A DNA stretch of 43,782 nucleotides from Clostridiales bacterium (GCA_004553575.1 SFLA01000017.1:1-43782); one strand, 5' to 3'. Shown: positions 15,859 to 24,097, counted from the first letter of the stretch. Made by a program: numbers and translations. The notes: a model not told the origin generated them from the sequence alone.

Positions 15859-16769
15859 TTCGATTTCCTTATACGGTTGATATACGATACAGCCGCTGTT
15901 GCGGCAACGGCTCCGTCGGAAGCTGCGGTTACTATCTGCCTGAGTGTCTTTGTGCGGGTATCGCCCGCCGCCCATATGCCCGCAGCCGAAGTTGCGCAGT
16001 CCTCACCCGCGACTATATATCCGTTCTTGTCAAGCTCCACCGCGGATGCAAACGCCGCGTTGTCGCGGGTCTGACCGAGAGCGACGAATACCGCACTTAC
16101 GGGAAGCAACACAGACTCTCCGTCTTTATCGGCTGCCGAAATCCCGGCCACCGAGCTCTCTCCGCGTATCTCTGCCGGATAAAAGCCCGGCATAAGAACG
16201 GCGTTGGGCTTGTCCCGTACGGCGGAGATCAGCTCCGGATCCGCCGTAAACGGCGTGCGCGACATCAGATATACTTTACTGCAAAGCGCCGTGAGATACA
16301 GCGCGTCCTCGAATGCGGTGTTTCCTCCGCCTACAACCGCCGCCTCTCTGCCCTTGAACAACTGACCGTCGCAGGTGGCACACCACGATACTCCGCGCCC
16401 CGAAAGCCTTTCTTCTCCGGCACAGCCGATACGCCTGCGTTTGGATCCGTTTGCGATAATAACGGCTTGGGCTGAGTATTCGCTTTTGCCTGCCGTTACC
16501 GTAATCGCGGCTCCGTCGGTGTTTATACCCGTTACCGTTTCGTAAACAAACTCCGCGCCGGCTGCTTCCGCCTGCTTATACATTTTCTGTGCAAGCTCCC
16601 AGCCCTCGACCGATTGATACGACGGATAATTGTCAATTCGCGGTGTGTTACCGACCTGTCCGCCGTACATTCCGCCCTCGAACACGACGGCGGCAATGCC
16701 GGCGCGACGTGCGTATACCGCAGCCGTAAGCCCGGCAGGACCTGCACCGATAATTATCAGATCTTTCAT
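15855..16769 (-). CDS. trxB: Thioredoxin reductase-like flavoprotein
   Basis: 304 aa. FAD site IIIGAGPAGLTAAVYA at the N terminus, active-site C-A-T-C (Cys130, Cys133), NAD(P)-domain VVGGGNTAFEDALYL (about 145-159) and the C-terminal G-D-T-R-T-K-T-L-R-Q FAD motif. Length is normal for low-Mr TrxB. Odd: the HRRxxxR stretch that binds the NADPH 2'-phosphate reads S-R-T-P-F-T (170-175), so NADPH preference is doubtful and NADH or another donor is possible. GGAGG precedes the ATG. Operon ccdA-trxB-tlpA, with trxA divergent 0.8 kb away. Confidence 0.9.
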   Translation of the reverse strand: MKDLIIIGAGPAGLTAAVYARRAGIAAVVFEGGMYGGQVGNTPRIDNYPSYQSVEGWELAQKMYKQAEAAGAEFVYETVTGINTDGAAITVTAGKSEYSAQAVIIANGSKRRRIGCAGEERLSGRGVSWCATCDGQLFKGREAAVVGGGNTAFEDALYLTALCSKVYLMSRTPFTADPELISAVRDKPNAVLMPGFYPAEIRGESSVAGISAADKDGESVLLPVSAVFVALGQTRDNAAFASAVELDKNGYIVAGEDCATSAAGIWAAGDTRTKTLRQIVTAASDGAVAATAAVSYINRIRKSK

Positions 16770-16787
16770 GTTGTCAGCCTCCGGTGT

Positions 16788-17429
16788 TCAAAGCAGGATG
16801 TCAAGCAGCCCCAGCGCCATAAGAACCCCCGTGATTATAAGGAGCGATCCGCAGACGATGTTGATAACTCCGTAATGCCGCTTTATGAAGTCAAAGCTTC
16901 GCTTCAGCGATCCTATGAGCAGAGCGCTTACCGCGAACGGAATTGCCATGCCGAGCGAATATGTCAGCAGCAGCAGTACTCCGAGCAGCGGATTTGTGCT
17001 GCCGGCGGCGAGCGCGAGTGCCGACCCTAGAAACGCCCCCACGCACGGCGTGAGACTTACGGAAAAAACAATTCCGAAAACAAACGCGGACAGTACGCTG
17101 TCCCTCGGGGAATATCCGGATGCTATGCCGGGAAGTTTAAGCTTAACTGCGCCGGTAAAGCTAAGCCCGAAGAATATCATAAGCGCGCCGCATACAATGT
17201 TAAGAGCCGTCCGATGTTCTGTCAGAATACTGCCGATACTTCCGGCAAAAAGCCCGAGCGCGCAAAAAATCAGCGTGAACCCCCCGGTAAAGGCAAGTGC
17301 TTTGCACAGCGTCCGTTTTGCACCGCCCTCGCCGGCGGCAAAGTAAGTGACGTATACCGGCAGCATAGGGAGCACGCACGGCGATATAAAAGATATTATT
17401 CCCTCAAGGAAGGTTATTATAAACCGCAC
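16788..17429 (-). CDS. ccdA: CcdA/DsbD-type membrane thiol electron transporter
   Basis: 214 aa with six hydrophobic segments. The two redox cysteines lie in the classic contexts FISPCVLPMLPVY (TM1) and SLTPCVGAF (TM4). The family carries electrons from cytosolic thioredoxin across the membrane to extracytoplasmic thioredoxin-like proteins. I take the GTG at 17429, which has AAGGTGG 8 nt upstream; the GTG at 17441 is possible but sits on that ribosome site. First gene of the redox operon. No cytochrome c assembly genes are nearby, so a general reductive export role fits better than cytochrome maturation. Confidence 0.9.
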   Translation of the reverse strand: MRFIITFLEGIISFISPCVLPMLPVYVTYFAAGEGGAKRTLCKALAFTGGFTLIFCALGLFAGSIGSILTEHRTALNIVCGALMIFFGLSFTGAVKLKLPGIASGYSPRDSVLSAFVFGIVFSVSLTPCVGAFLGSALALAAGSTNPLLGVLLLLTYSLGMAIPFAVSALLIGSLKRSFDFIKRHYGVINIVCGSLLIITGVLMALGLLDILL

Positions 17430-17514
17430 GGCACTTCCCACCTTCCGTTTTATTTATTATATTCCCGAATCCTCACGTATTCAGTGACTTTGTTACATAA
17501 AGTTATACCTTTTT

Positions 17515-17532
17515 GTGATAATATTATATCAC
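17515..17532. promoter_or_regulatory. Palindrome between ccdA and trxA
   Basis: GTGATA-ATATTA-TATCAC, perfect 6-bp arms, in the divergent intergenic region 38 nt before trxA. Candidate operator for coordinated control of both redox transcripts. A TATAAT for the minus operon lies near 17457-17462 with a poor -35. Confidence 0.4.
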
Positions 17533-17569
17533 GATAATCCGTATAAATGTATCGAAAGGAATTAAGAAA

Positions 17570-17884
17570 ATGGAAATAATCAAACTTACCAAAGACAATT
17601 TTGCTTCTCTTGCGGAGCAGAGCGACGTTCCGGTGCTTATAGATTTCTGGGCATCGTGGTGCGGTCCCTGCAAAATGCTTGCTCCGGTTATTGACGAGCT
17701 TGCCGCCGAAAGCGACGGCAGCTATAAAGTCGGAAAGGTAAATGTCGACGATGATCCGGAGCTCGCTTCGCGGTTCGGAGTGTTCAGTATCCCGACAGTA
17801 ATCGTTATGAAGGATGGCAAGGTCGCGGCGACCTCCGTCGGAGTTCGTCCCAAGCAGGTTCTGGCTCAGCTTCTCGGAAAATAA
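17570..17884 (+). CDS. trxA: Thioredoxin
   Basis: 104 aa, cytosolic, full-length thioredoxin with FWASWCGPCKMLAP and cis-Pro S-I-P-T. It reduces cytosolic disulfides and, via CcdA, can feed electrons to TlpA outside. It diverges from the ccdA-trxB operon, which supplies its reductase. GAAAGGA precedes the ATG. Confidence 0.95.
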   Translation: MEIIKLTKDNFASLAEQSDVPVLIDFWASWCGPCKMLAPVIDELAAESDGSYKVGKVNVDDDPELASRFGVFSIPTVIVMKDGKVAATSVGVRPKQVLAQLLGK

Positions 17885-17894
17885 AGCAAAGCAT

Positions 17895-17932
17895 CCGGCG
17901 CACCCGTCAGCAATATGACGTTCGTGCGCCGG
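17895..17932. terminator. Hairpin between trxA and bioY
   Basis: CCGGCGCAC...CGTCA pairs with TGACG...GTGCGCCGG; CTTTTT follows for trxA. It lies between convergent genes and may serve both. Confidence 0.75.
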
Positions 17933-17941
17933 AATACCTTT

Positions 17942-18481
17942 TTATGCTTTTTCGCTGTGTTTCAGCACCGCTTTGCGGATACGGGATCCGATCGCTCCCG
18001 CTGCGACAAGTTTTATCGCGTCGGGAATAATAAAGGGTATCACGCAGACCGAAAGCGCGTATTTCAGGCTGCTTTCGGTTACGAACATGAACCATGCCGT
18101 TCCGAGTGTGTAGCAACAGAACAGCCCTCCGGCGTACAGCAGCACGCTTGCCGGGAGCTTGGCGTCGGAATCGGCGGCCGCGCCTATCATAAGCGCGAGA
18201 GGAATGTATCCTATGATATATCCTCCGGTTGCTCCCGTGATTACTCCCAGGCCTGCGGCGAATTTTGCGAACACGGGCAGTCCTGCCGCCCCGATAACTA
18301 TGTACAGCAGTACGGATATACATGACTTTCTGCCGATAACCGCAGCAACGCAGGCGACCGCGAACACCGAGAGCGAAATCGGTACGGCGCCTATCGGTAT
18401 GGAAAGGGGCGAAAGAATGCATATTACCGCAGCGAAAGCGGCTGTTAGGGCAAGAGCAATGATTTTTCTGTTTCTTTTCAT
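17942..18481 (-). CDS. bioY: Biotin transporter S-component BioY
   Basis: 179 aa, about six membrane segments. Substrate-binding subunit of an ECF transporter for biotin. The family hallmark G-L-P-V-F-A...G-x-G-x-x-x-G-x-T-G-G-Y-x-x-G is clear at about 68-92. The ECF ATPases and T-component are not in the window and are probably shared. It sits 9 nt after a TetR gene and is the last gene of an acyl-CoA ligase operon, which links biotin supply (acetyl-CoA carboxylase cofactor) with fatty-acid handling. Confidence 0.92.
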   Translation of the reverse strand: MKRNRKIIALALTAAFAAVICILSPLSIPIGAVPISLSVFAVACVAAVIGRKSCISVLLYIVIGAAGLPVFAKFAAGLGVITGATGGYIIGYIPLALMIGAAADSDAKLPASVLLYAGGLFCCYTLGTAWFMFVTESSLKYALSVCVIPFIIPDAIKLVAAGAIGSRIRKAVLKHSEKA

Positions 18482-18490
18482 ACTAATGCT

Positions 18491-19063
18491 TCATATTATG
18501 TCGAACTCTCTGTTTATACAGCTTCTGACCATGTTCAGATTTTCCTCGGTATAGTGCAGGGAATCTGCGGTCATCATCTCGGCGGCGCCGATTATAAGCG
18601 CACGGACAATAAAGGTTTTGCGTTTTTCGGTTTCTTTGTCCATTCCCACCGATTCGCAGTATTCTCTGATAACCTGCCCGGTTTCGGGGGAGATAAGGGA
18701 TTTGTTGCGCATTCTGTCGCGGCTCAGGAACTTCTCGTTCATAATCACCACGGTATAATATCCGGGATTCTCGTACAAAAACCGTATGTAAGCTATGGAA
18801 ATATCCAGCAGCTTTTCACGCGTTGTACCGGTGTGACCGTCCAGAAGAGCGCATACCGTCTTCTTCCACTCGTCGGCAACGAAGTCTATTACCGCATCGA
18901 TCAGCGCGTTCTTGCCGTCGAAATGCTTGTATGGTGCGGCACAGGAAACGCCGCAGTCGGCGGCGACCCTTCGTATCGAAAAGTCGGATATTCCGTGTTC
19001 CTGAAGCTCGACGAGCGCGGCAAAGATGAGTCGGTTTTTAATGTCGGGTATGGATTTTCCCAT
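18491..19063 (-). CDS. TetR/AcrR family regulator
   Basis: 190 aa. The N-terminal helix-turn-helix (about 12-55) reads IRRVAADCGVSCAAPYKHF, the TetR DNA-binding signature; the C-terminal alpha-helical part would bind a ligand. AAGGCGG precedes the ATG. Encoded inside the acyl-CoA ligase-bioY operon, so it most likely represses its own transcript from the palindrome at 20924-20942. The ligand may be an acyl-CoA or fatty acid, by analogy with FadR/FapR-like regulation (inference). Confidence 0.9.
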   Translation of the reverse strand: MGKSIPDIKNRLIFAALVELQEHGISDFSIRRVAADCGVSCAAPYKHFDGKNALIDAVIDFVADEWKKTVCALLDGHTGTTREKLLDISIAYIRFLYENPGYYTVVIMNEKFLSRDRMRNKSLISPETGQVIREYCESVGMDKETEKRKTFIVRALIIGAAEMMTADSLHYTEENLNMVRSCINREFDII

Positions 19064-19076
19064 TACCGTTCCGCCT

Positions 19077-19229
19077 TTACAGTTCCAGGTCGATATCGTC
19101 GTCGCTCAGCAGTGCGGTCAGGGTGCGGCTGAAGTATACCGCGGCGGCGGTCATAAAGCCGGTCGCCAGCATTACCGCAATCAGCTTTGCAATTATTGAA
19201 TTGACTTTGTTATCCGAGCCGTTCTTCAT
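19077..19229 (-). CDS. 50-aa single-pass membrane protein
   Basis: Starts at ATG 19229 with AAAGGA upstream and overlaps the end of the ligase gene by 20 nt. One membrane helix (about 11-32, IIAKLIAVMLATGFMTAAAV) and an acidic tail D-D-D-I-D-L-E-L. No family recognised. It lies between the ligase and TetR genes with 13 nt to the latter, so it is cotranscribed. It might anchor or modulate the ligase. Confidence 0.62.
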   Translation of the reverse strand: MKNGSDNKVNSIIAKLIAVMLATGFMTAAAVYFSRTLTALLSDDDIDLEL

Positions 19230-20901
19230 CTTCGTCTTTCCTTTCTTCGGCGTTCTCCGCCGCATTCCGCTTAATCTTTCCTGTGGTCGTCTTTATGAAT
19301 TCGTTATCTCTGATAATGATCTCGAATATATGCTTGTACGAAGGGAAGCCTTTGTTAACTCCCGACACAACTTCGGAAAGCAGCTCGGACGCCGTCATGC
19401 CTCGCTTTTCGGATTCCGCCTGAATCGCCTCGGAGTTCGGATATATCGTAACGGCGAGCACCTTTTTGCCGTTACGCTCGGTCAGGTGGACCATGCACTC
19501 CTTTACCAGCGGACTGCGGGAGATAAATGTCTCCTGCTCCTCCGGGAACACCTTTTTTCCGTTCTGAAGAACGATCATGCTCTTTATGCGTCCGGTTATG
19601 CAGTAGGCACCGTTTTCGGTTTGCTTTGCAAGGTCTCCGGTATAGAACCATCCGTCGCGCATAACCTTTTCGGTTTCTTCGGGATTCTTATAATAGCCGA
19701 GCATAACGTTTGATCCCTTAACGGCAAGCTCGCCTATACCGTCTTCGTTGGGGTCGCATATGCGGCACTGAACTCCCACAAGAGGAAATCCCATGTCGTA
19801 CGGGCACTGATAGAAATCATCGTGCATTATGCATACGGGTGAGGTCTCGGTTAAACCGTATCCGACCATAACCCTGAACCCGAACAACTGGAAATCCTCG
19901 AAAACGTCCGGGCGAAGCGCCGCGGCTCCGACGAGTATGCGCCTCAGCCTTCCGCCCATCGCCTCGGATACCGAATGGAATATCTTTCGTCTTGCCGCGT
20001 CTCCGGCAAGTCTTGCGGCTGCCTTCTGTGCGGCCAGCACGGCCTTGCCGCCTTTAATACGGGAGTAAGTGGATACAATGTTGTGATAAAGCATTTCAAG
20101 CACCAGCGGAACCGTAACAAGCACCGTCGGCTTGAACAGCACCAGATTCGCCTTAAGCCGGTTGATCGAATCGTTGTATGCTATGCTCGCGCCGGAATAG
20201 AAGAAGGCAAGAAAGCCCGCCACGCACTCGTAGGTGTGGTGCAGAGGAAGTATCGAAAGCGTGCGCTCCGTCTCGTCCAGCGATACACGGCGCATAACAT
20301 GGACGATATTGGAGCAGATATTGTTCTGCGAAAGCATTACGCCCTTTGCGATTCCGGTTGTGCCGGAGGTATACAGAAGTATTCCGAGAGCGAATGGATC
20401 GACCTTGTGCCGGGCATAGCTCGTGTCTCCGCTTTCGATAAGGCTTTTGCCCTTCTCTATAAGCTCCGGCAGATCGGCCATATTGATCTTTATGCCCGAA
20501 AACTCGCATTCGTTGATTTTAGCTGCCGTCTCGGGCGAATAGACAATGGCGGACGCTTCCGAATCCGAAAGAATGAACGCGGTCTCGTCGGATCGCAGAT
20601 CCTTGTCAACCGGAAGGATTATTCCGGTGCCGGCGCATACCGCAAGATAGGTTATTGCCCAGAAATAGGAGTTTTTGCCGGTGACCGCTATCTTCCTGCC
20701 CTCGAGTCCTATCGAGTTAAAGTAGGTAGCAAGCGCGCGTACATCGTTCCCCGCCTCTGTGTATGTGATCTCGCGGACGGAATCGCCGTCGCGGTAGAGG
20801 AACGCAATGTTGTTCGGGTACAGCTCGCAGCTTCCGTCGAACAGCTCGCGTATGCTGGATATTTCTCTTACATTGTATACCAGTTTGTTGTCGTATTTCA
20901 T
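19210..20901 (-). CDS. Long-chain fatty-acid-CoA ligase-like AMP-binding enzyme
   Basis: 563 aa. Activates a carboxylic acid via the acyl-AMP and joins it to CoA. ANL superfamily motifs: ILLYTSGTTGIAKGV (P-loop-like, about 172-186), YGLTETSP, the D-G-W-F-Y-T-G-D-L hinge region and the C-terminal T-T-T-G-K-I-K-R with the catalytic lysine. Looks like the FadD-type long-chain branch, so exogenous fatty acids are the likely substrate. AAAGG precedes the ATG. First gene of an operon with a 50-aa membrane protein, TetR and BioY, controlled from the promoter at 20944-20972. Confidence 0.88.
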   Translation of the reverse strand: MKYDNKLVYNVREISSIRELFDGSCELYPNNIAFLYRDGDSVREITYTEAGNDVRALATYFNSIGLEGRKIAVTGKNSYFWAITYLAVCAGTGIILPVDKDLRSDETAFILSDSEASAIVYSPETAAKINECEFSGIKINMADLPELIEKGKSLIESGDTSYARHKVDPFALGILLYTSGTTGIAKGVMLSQNNICSNIVHVMRRVSLDETERTLSILPLHHTYECVAGFLAFFYSGASIAYNDSINRLKANLVLFKPTVLVTVPLVLEMLYHNIVSTYSRIKGGKAVLAAQKAAARLAGDAARRKIFHSVSEAMGGRLRRILVGAAALRPDVFEDFQLFGFRVMVGYGLTETSPVCIMHDDFYQCPYDMGFPLVGVQCRICDPNEDGIGELAVKGSNVMLGYYKNPEETEKVMRDGWFYTGDLAKQTENGAYCITGRIKSMIVLQNGKKVFPEEQETFISRSPLVKECMVHLTERNGKKVLAVTIYPNSEAIQAESEKRGMTASELLSEVVSGVNKGFPSYKHIFEIIIRDNEFIKTTTGKIKRNAAENAEERKDEDEERLG

Positions 20902-20923
20902 TTTCTTACCTTTCGGAACAGTT

Positions 20924-20942
20924 AGGTTAACATTGTTAACCT
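20924..20942. promoter_or_regulatory. 19-bp palindromic operator, probable TetR site
   Basis: AGGTTAACATTGTTAACCT is a perfect palindrome around one central base. It starts 1 bp downstream of the -10 element of the ligase operon, the classical repressor position. Confidence 0.7.
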
Positions 20943-20943
20943 C

Positions 20944-20972
20944 ACTTTACCATTCCGTCGTGTAAATGTCAA
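20944..20972 (-). promoter_or_regulatory. Promoter of the acyl-CoA ligase-TetR-bioY operon
   Basis: Minus strand TTGACA (20972-20967), 17-bp spacer, TAAAGT (20949-20944). Confidence 0.7.
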
Positions 20973-20979
20973 TGAACAA

Positions 20980-20991
20980 ATTGTTAACAAT
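20980..20991. promoter_or_regulatory. Second palindrome upstream of the same promoter
   Basis: ATTGTTAACAAT, a perfect 12-bp palindrome sharing the GTTAAC core of the 20924 operator. It lies upstream of the -35 and overlaps the dapL stop codon. Possible auxiliary operator. Confidence 0.45.
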
Positions 20992-22171
20992 GGCCGCCGA
21001 ATCTTGCGGTGAACCTGCGCATCGCTTCGGTAGAGACTTCGCGGGGGGAGAATGCGGAAAGACGTGCGTATCCCTCGCCGTTCTTGCCGAATCCCGCGCC
21101 GGGCGTGCAGATTATCTGTTCTTCGTTAAGCAGCAGATCGAAGAAATCCCAGGAACCCATTCCGTCCGGGCATTTGAGCCAGACATAGGGTGAGTTGCGC
21201 CCGCCCTCGCAGTGTATTCCGCAGGAGGTTACGGCATCGTATATCATTTTTGCATTCGCCTTGAACGCCGCAACCTGCGCTCCGGTCTGAGCCTGACCTG
21301 CGGGAGTGAACACGGCGGCGGCTCCGCGCTGTACAATATATGAAACACCGTTGAATTTGGTGGATTGACGGCGCAGCCACATGGCGTTAAGATTCACACC
21401 GTCACGCGTAAGCTCCTTCGGTATGACCGTCCAGCCGCAGCGTACTCCGGTAAAGCCGGCGGTTTTGGAAAGCGAGCAGAATTCGATCGCGCAGTCCCGC
21501 GCCCCGGGAATTTCGTAAACACTGCGCGGAAGATCGGGGTCGGTAACATAGGCTTCGTATGCGAAATCGCACAGCAGCAGCGCGCCGGTACGCGTTGCGA
21601 ATTCCACCCACTGCGCCAGCTTATCACGGGTATACGCGGTGCCGCAGGGGTTGTTGGGCGTACAAAGATATATAACGTCCGCCCTCGTGCTTTCGTCGGG
21701 CATCGGCAGAAATCCGTTTTCCTCGTTCGCGTCGGCAAATATTATTTTGCGTCCGGACATCACGTTGGTGTCGTTGTAGACCGGATATACGGGGTCGGCT
21801 ATCATTACCGTTGCACTCTCGGAAAACAGGTCGGTTATGTTTCCCGTGTCGCTCTTCGCGCCGTCGGAAACAAAAATGTCGTCCGGGGCAACCTGAGTGC
21901 CGCGTGCCGCGTAATAACCGCTTATCGCCTCCCGCAGGAATCCGTAGCCCTGATACGGACCGTATCCGCGGAAGCCGTCGGGCGTTCCCATTTCGGAGGA
22001 CGCCTTTCTTAGCGCGTCCGTAACCGCCGGGCAGAGCGGTGCCGTCCAGTCGCCGATACCCATTTTCAGCAGTGTTTTATCTGGATTTGCCGCCCGGTAC
22101 GCGGCAGAGCGCGATTCGATTTCGGCAAAGAGATAGTTTTCGACCAGATTCGAAAAATTTCTGTTTATCAT
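20984..22171 (-). CDS. dapL: LL-diaminopimelate aminotransferase
   Basis: 395 aa, PLP-dependent fold-type I aminotransferase. Converts tetrahydrodipicolinate directly to LL-diaminopimelate for lysine and peptidoglycan. Subfamily features: LLKMGIGDWTAPL near residue 35, GFRGYGPYQGY (67-77), D-G-A-K-S-D near 103 and the PLP lysine Lys236 in C-S-L-S-K-T-A-G-F-T-G-V-R. GGAGGAAA precedes the ATG. Own promoter at 22214-22242, divergent from the paaK-like gene. With lysC at 10.9 kb it supports the DapL variant of the lysine pathway. Confidence 0.9.
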   Translation of the reverse strand: MINRNFSNLVENYLFAEIESRSAAYRAANPDKTLLKMGIGDWTAPLCPAVTDALRKASSEMGTPDGFRGYGPYQGYGFLREAISGYYAARGTQVAPDDIFVSDGAKSDTGNITDLFSESATVMIADPVYPVYNDTNVMSGRKIIFADANEENGFLPMPDESTRADVIYLCTPNNPCGTAYTRDKLAQWVEFATRTGALLLCDFAYEAYVTDPDLPRSVYEIPGARDCAIEFCSLSKTAGFTGVRCGWTVIPKELTRDGVNLNAMWLRRQSTKFNGVSYIVQRGAAAVFTPAGQAQTGAQVAAFKANAKMIYDAVTSCGIHCEGGRNSPYVWLKCPDGMGSWDFFDLLLNEEQIICTPGAGFGKNGEGYARLSAFSPREVSTEAMRRFTARFGGHC

Positions 22172-22213
22172 AGGGCTTTCCTCCGTGTGCTGTTTTGGAA
22201 TGAATCGGAATAC

Positions 22214-22242
22214 ATTATATCACCGCGGAATGCCGTTGTCCA
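22214..22242 (-). promoter_or_regulatory. dapL promoter
   Basis: Minus strand TGGACA (22242-22237), 17-bp spacer, TATAAT (22219-22214). Confidence 0.7.
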
Positions 22243-22253
22243 CTCTTTTTTCG

Positions 22254-22282
22254 TTGACAAACCCGGATATGCGTGTTATAAT
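22254..22282 (+). promoter_or_regulatory. Consensus promoter of the paaK-like operon
   Basis: TTGACA (22254-22259), exactly 17 bp, TATAAT (22277-22282): a full consensus, suggesting strong expression. The leader of about 60 nt contains a small inverted repeat ATGCG...CGCAT. Confidence 0.8.
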
Positions 22283-22350
22283 TCATAAAAATGCGGTATT
22301 TACGCATAAAAACACATCGTTTGCACGGTGATCCGGAAGGAATATGATTT

Positions 22351-23661
22351 ATGGCGGAAAGGTATTGGCGCGGTGACATTGAAACGATGCCCCGCGAAAA
22401 AATGAAGGCGCTCCAGTCGGAGCGGCTGGTAAAGCAGGTAAGGCATGTTTGGAACAATGTACCTTATTATCGGGCACTCATGGAGAAAAAGGGCGTAACC
22501 CCGGACGACATACACGGCACGGAGGATCTTCATCTCCTTCCGTTTCTGTGCAAGGACGACCTGCGCGAGGCATATCCCTACGGTATGCTCGCCGTCCCGC
22601 TTTCGGATTGTGTTCGTATCCAGTCTACTTCCGGCACCACCGGTAAAAGAGTGGTTGCCTTCTATACGCAGGATGATATAGACCTTTGGGAGGATTGCTG
22701 CGCCCGGGCGATAGTCGCCGCGGGAGGCACCAGAGACGACGTGTGTCAGGTATGCTACGGCTACGGTCTTTTCACCGGCGGAGCGGGTCTTCACGGCGGG
22801 TCGCACAAGGTCGGATGTTTGACCCTTCCGATGTCATCCGGCAATACCGAGCGTCAGATACAGTTCATGATGGATCTCGGCGCAACCATTCTCTGCTGCA
22901 CTCCGTCCTATGCCGCATATATAGGCGAGAGTCTGCGCGAGGCCGGGTACCGTCCGGAGGATAACAAGCTTAAGGCGGGAATCTTCGGCGCGGAGCCGTG
23001 GACCGAGGAGATGCGCCGCGAGATCGAATCACTGCTCGGCATAAAGGCTTACGACATTTACGGGCTTACCGAGACCAGCGGTCCGGGCGTCGCGTTCGAG
23101 TGCTTCGAGCAGCACGGAATGCATATTAACGAGGATCATTTTTACCCCGAGATAATCGACCCTTCCACGGGAGAGGTGCTCCCGGACGGTGAAAAGGGCG
23201 AGCTTGTGTTCACCTCTCTTACCAAGCAGGCTTTTCCGCTGCTTCGCTACCGTACCAAGGATATTTGCGTGCTTTCGCGCGGGGAATGCTCCTGCGGAAG
23301 AACCCTGGTAAAGATGTCCAAGCCTATGGGACGCAGCGACGATATGATGATAATCCGCGGCGTGAACGTGTTCCCGTCACAGATAGAGACCGTGCTCCTG
23401 CGCGAGGGATATTCTCCCAATTACCGCATAACCGTGGATCGTGTGAACCATACCGACACCCTGGATATTGACGTCGAATGTACGCCGGAGCAGTTTTCCG
23501 ATACCGTCGGGGATCTGTACGCGCTCGAAAAGCAGCTTACCGCCGCGATATACAATATGCTCGGAATAACCCCGAAGGTTCACCTTGTCGCCCCTAAATC
23601 CATTACCCGCAGCGAAGGAAAGGCGGTAAGGGTTATAGACAAGAGAAAGAAATACGACTGA
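22351..23661 (+). CDS. Phenylacetate-CoA ligase family protein
   Basis: 436 aa, the typical length of PaaK. Joins aryl-acetates (phenylacetate, indoleacetate and similar) to CoA. ATP motif STSGTTGKRVVAFYT (about 92-106), YGLTETSGPGVAFE, and the C-terminal R-S-D-D-M-M-I-I-R-G-V-N-V-F-P-S-Q-I-E signature. GGAAGG at 22335-22340 supports the ATG. In anaerobes this gene is regularly paired with an ACT-domain gene, as here 10 nt downstream, often in aromatic amino-acid fermentation. No indolepyruvate oxidoreductase lies in the window. Confidence 0.9.
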   Translation: MAERYWRGDIETMPREKMKALQSERLVKQVRHVWNNVPYYRALMEKKGVTPDDIHGTEDLHLLPFLCKDDLREAYPYGMLAVPLSDCVRIQSTSGTTGKRVVAFYTQDDIDLWEDCCARAIVAAGGTRDDVCQVCYGYGLFTGGAGLHGGSHKVGCLTLPMSSGNTERQIQFMMDLGATILCCTPSYAAYIGESLREAGYRPEDNKLKAGIFGAEPWTEEMRREIESLLGIKAYDIYGLTETSGPGVAFECFEQHGMHINEDHFYPEIIDPSTGEVLPDGEKGELVFTSLTKQAFPLLRYRTKDICVLSRGECSCGRTLVKMSKPMGRSDDMMIIRGVNVFPSQIETVLLREGYSPNYRITVDRVNHTDTLDIDVECTPEQFSDTVGDLYALEKQLTAAIYNMLGITPKVHLVAPKSITRSEGKAVRVIDKRKKYD

Positions 23662-23671
23662 GGAGGCAGCA

Positions 23672-24097
23672 ATGACTGAACAATTATCGGTTTTTCTCGA
23701 TAACAGACCCGGTTCTCTCCGCGCTCTCGTAGCCACGCTTGCAGATAATAAAATCGACATGAAGGCGCTCAGTATAGCCGACGCGGCGGATTACGGTATT
23801 GCACGGATACTCGTGCGCGATCCGGAGGCGGTTTCCAAGCTGTTGCTTTCGCACGGGTATGTCTGCCGTATAAACCATGTACTTGCGGTTTCCGCCGACG
23901 ATACGCCGGGCGGGCTTTCGAGGGTGGTGGACCTGCTCGGAGAGTATAATATCAACATTTCCTATATGTATGCGTTCGTGCTTCCCGAAACCCGTACAGC
24001 CTGCGCGGTAATACGGGTTAAGGACCATACCCGTGCCGAAAAGCTGCTCGGTTCCTCCGGTATACGCCTGGTGGGAGATTCCGAAATATTCGGCTGA
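23672..24097 (+). CDS. Tandem ACT-domain protein
   Basis: 141 aa made of two ACT domains: residues about 4-68 (LSVFLDNRPGSLRALVATLA) and 70-138 (VSADDTPGGLSRVVDLLGE). No catalytic domain. Such proteins sit beside paaK-like genes and probably sense an amino acid to adjust the ligase or transcription (inference). GAGGAGG precedes the ATG. Ends the operon before the terminator at 24157. Confidence 0.9.
   Translation: MTEQLSVFLDNRPGSLRALVATLADNKIDMKALSIADAADYGIARILVRDPEAVSKLLLSHGYVCRINHVLAVSADDTPGGLSRVVDLLGEYNINISYMYAFVLPETRTACAVIRVKDHTRAEKLLGSSGIRLVGDSEIFG

Noticed and set aside
19975..20925. Plus-strand frame of 316 codons
   Set aside because: Antisense to the acyl-CoA ligase; no start signals or family.
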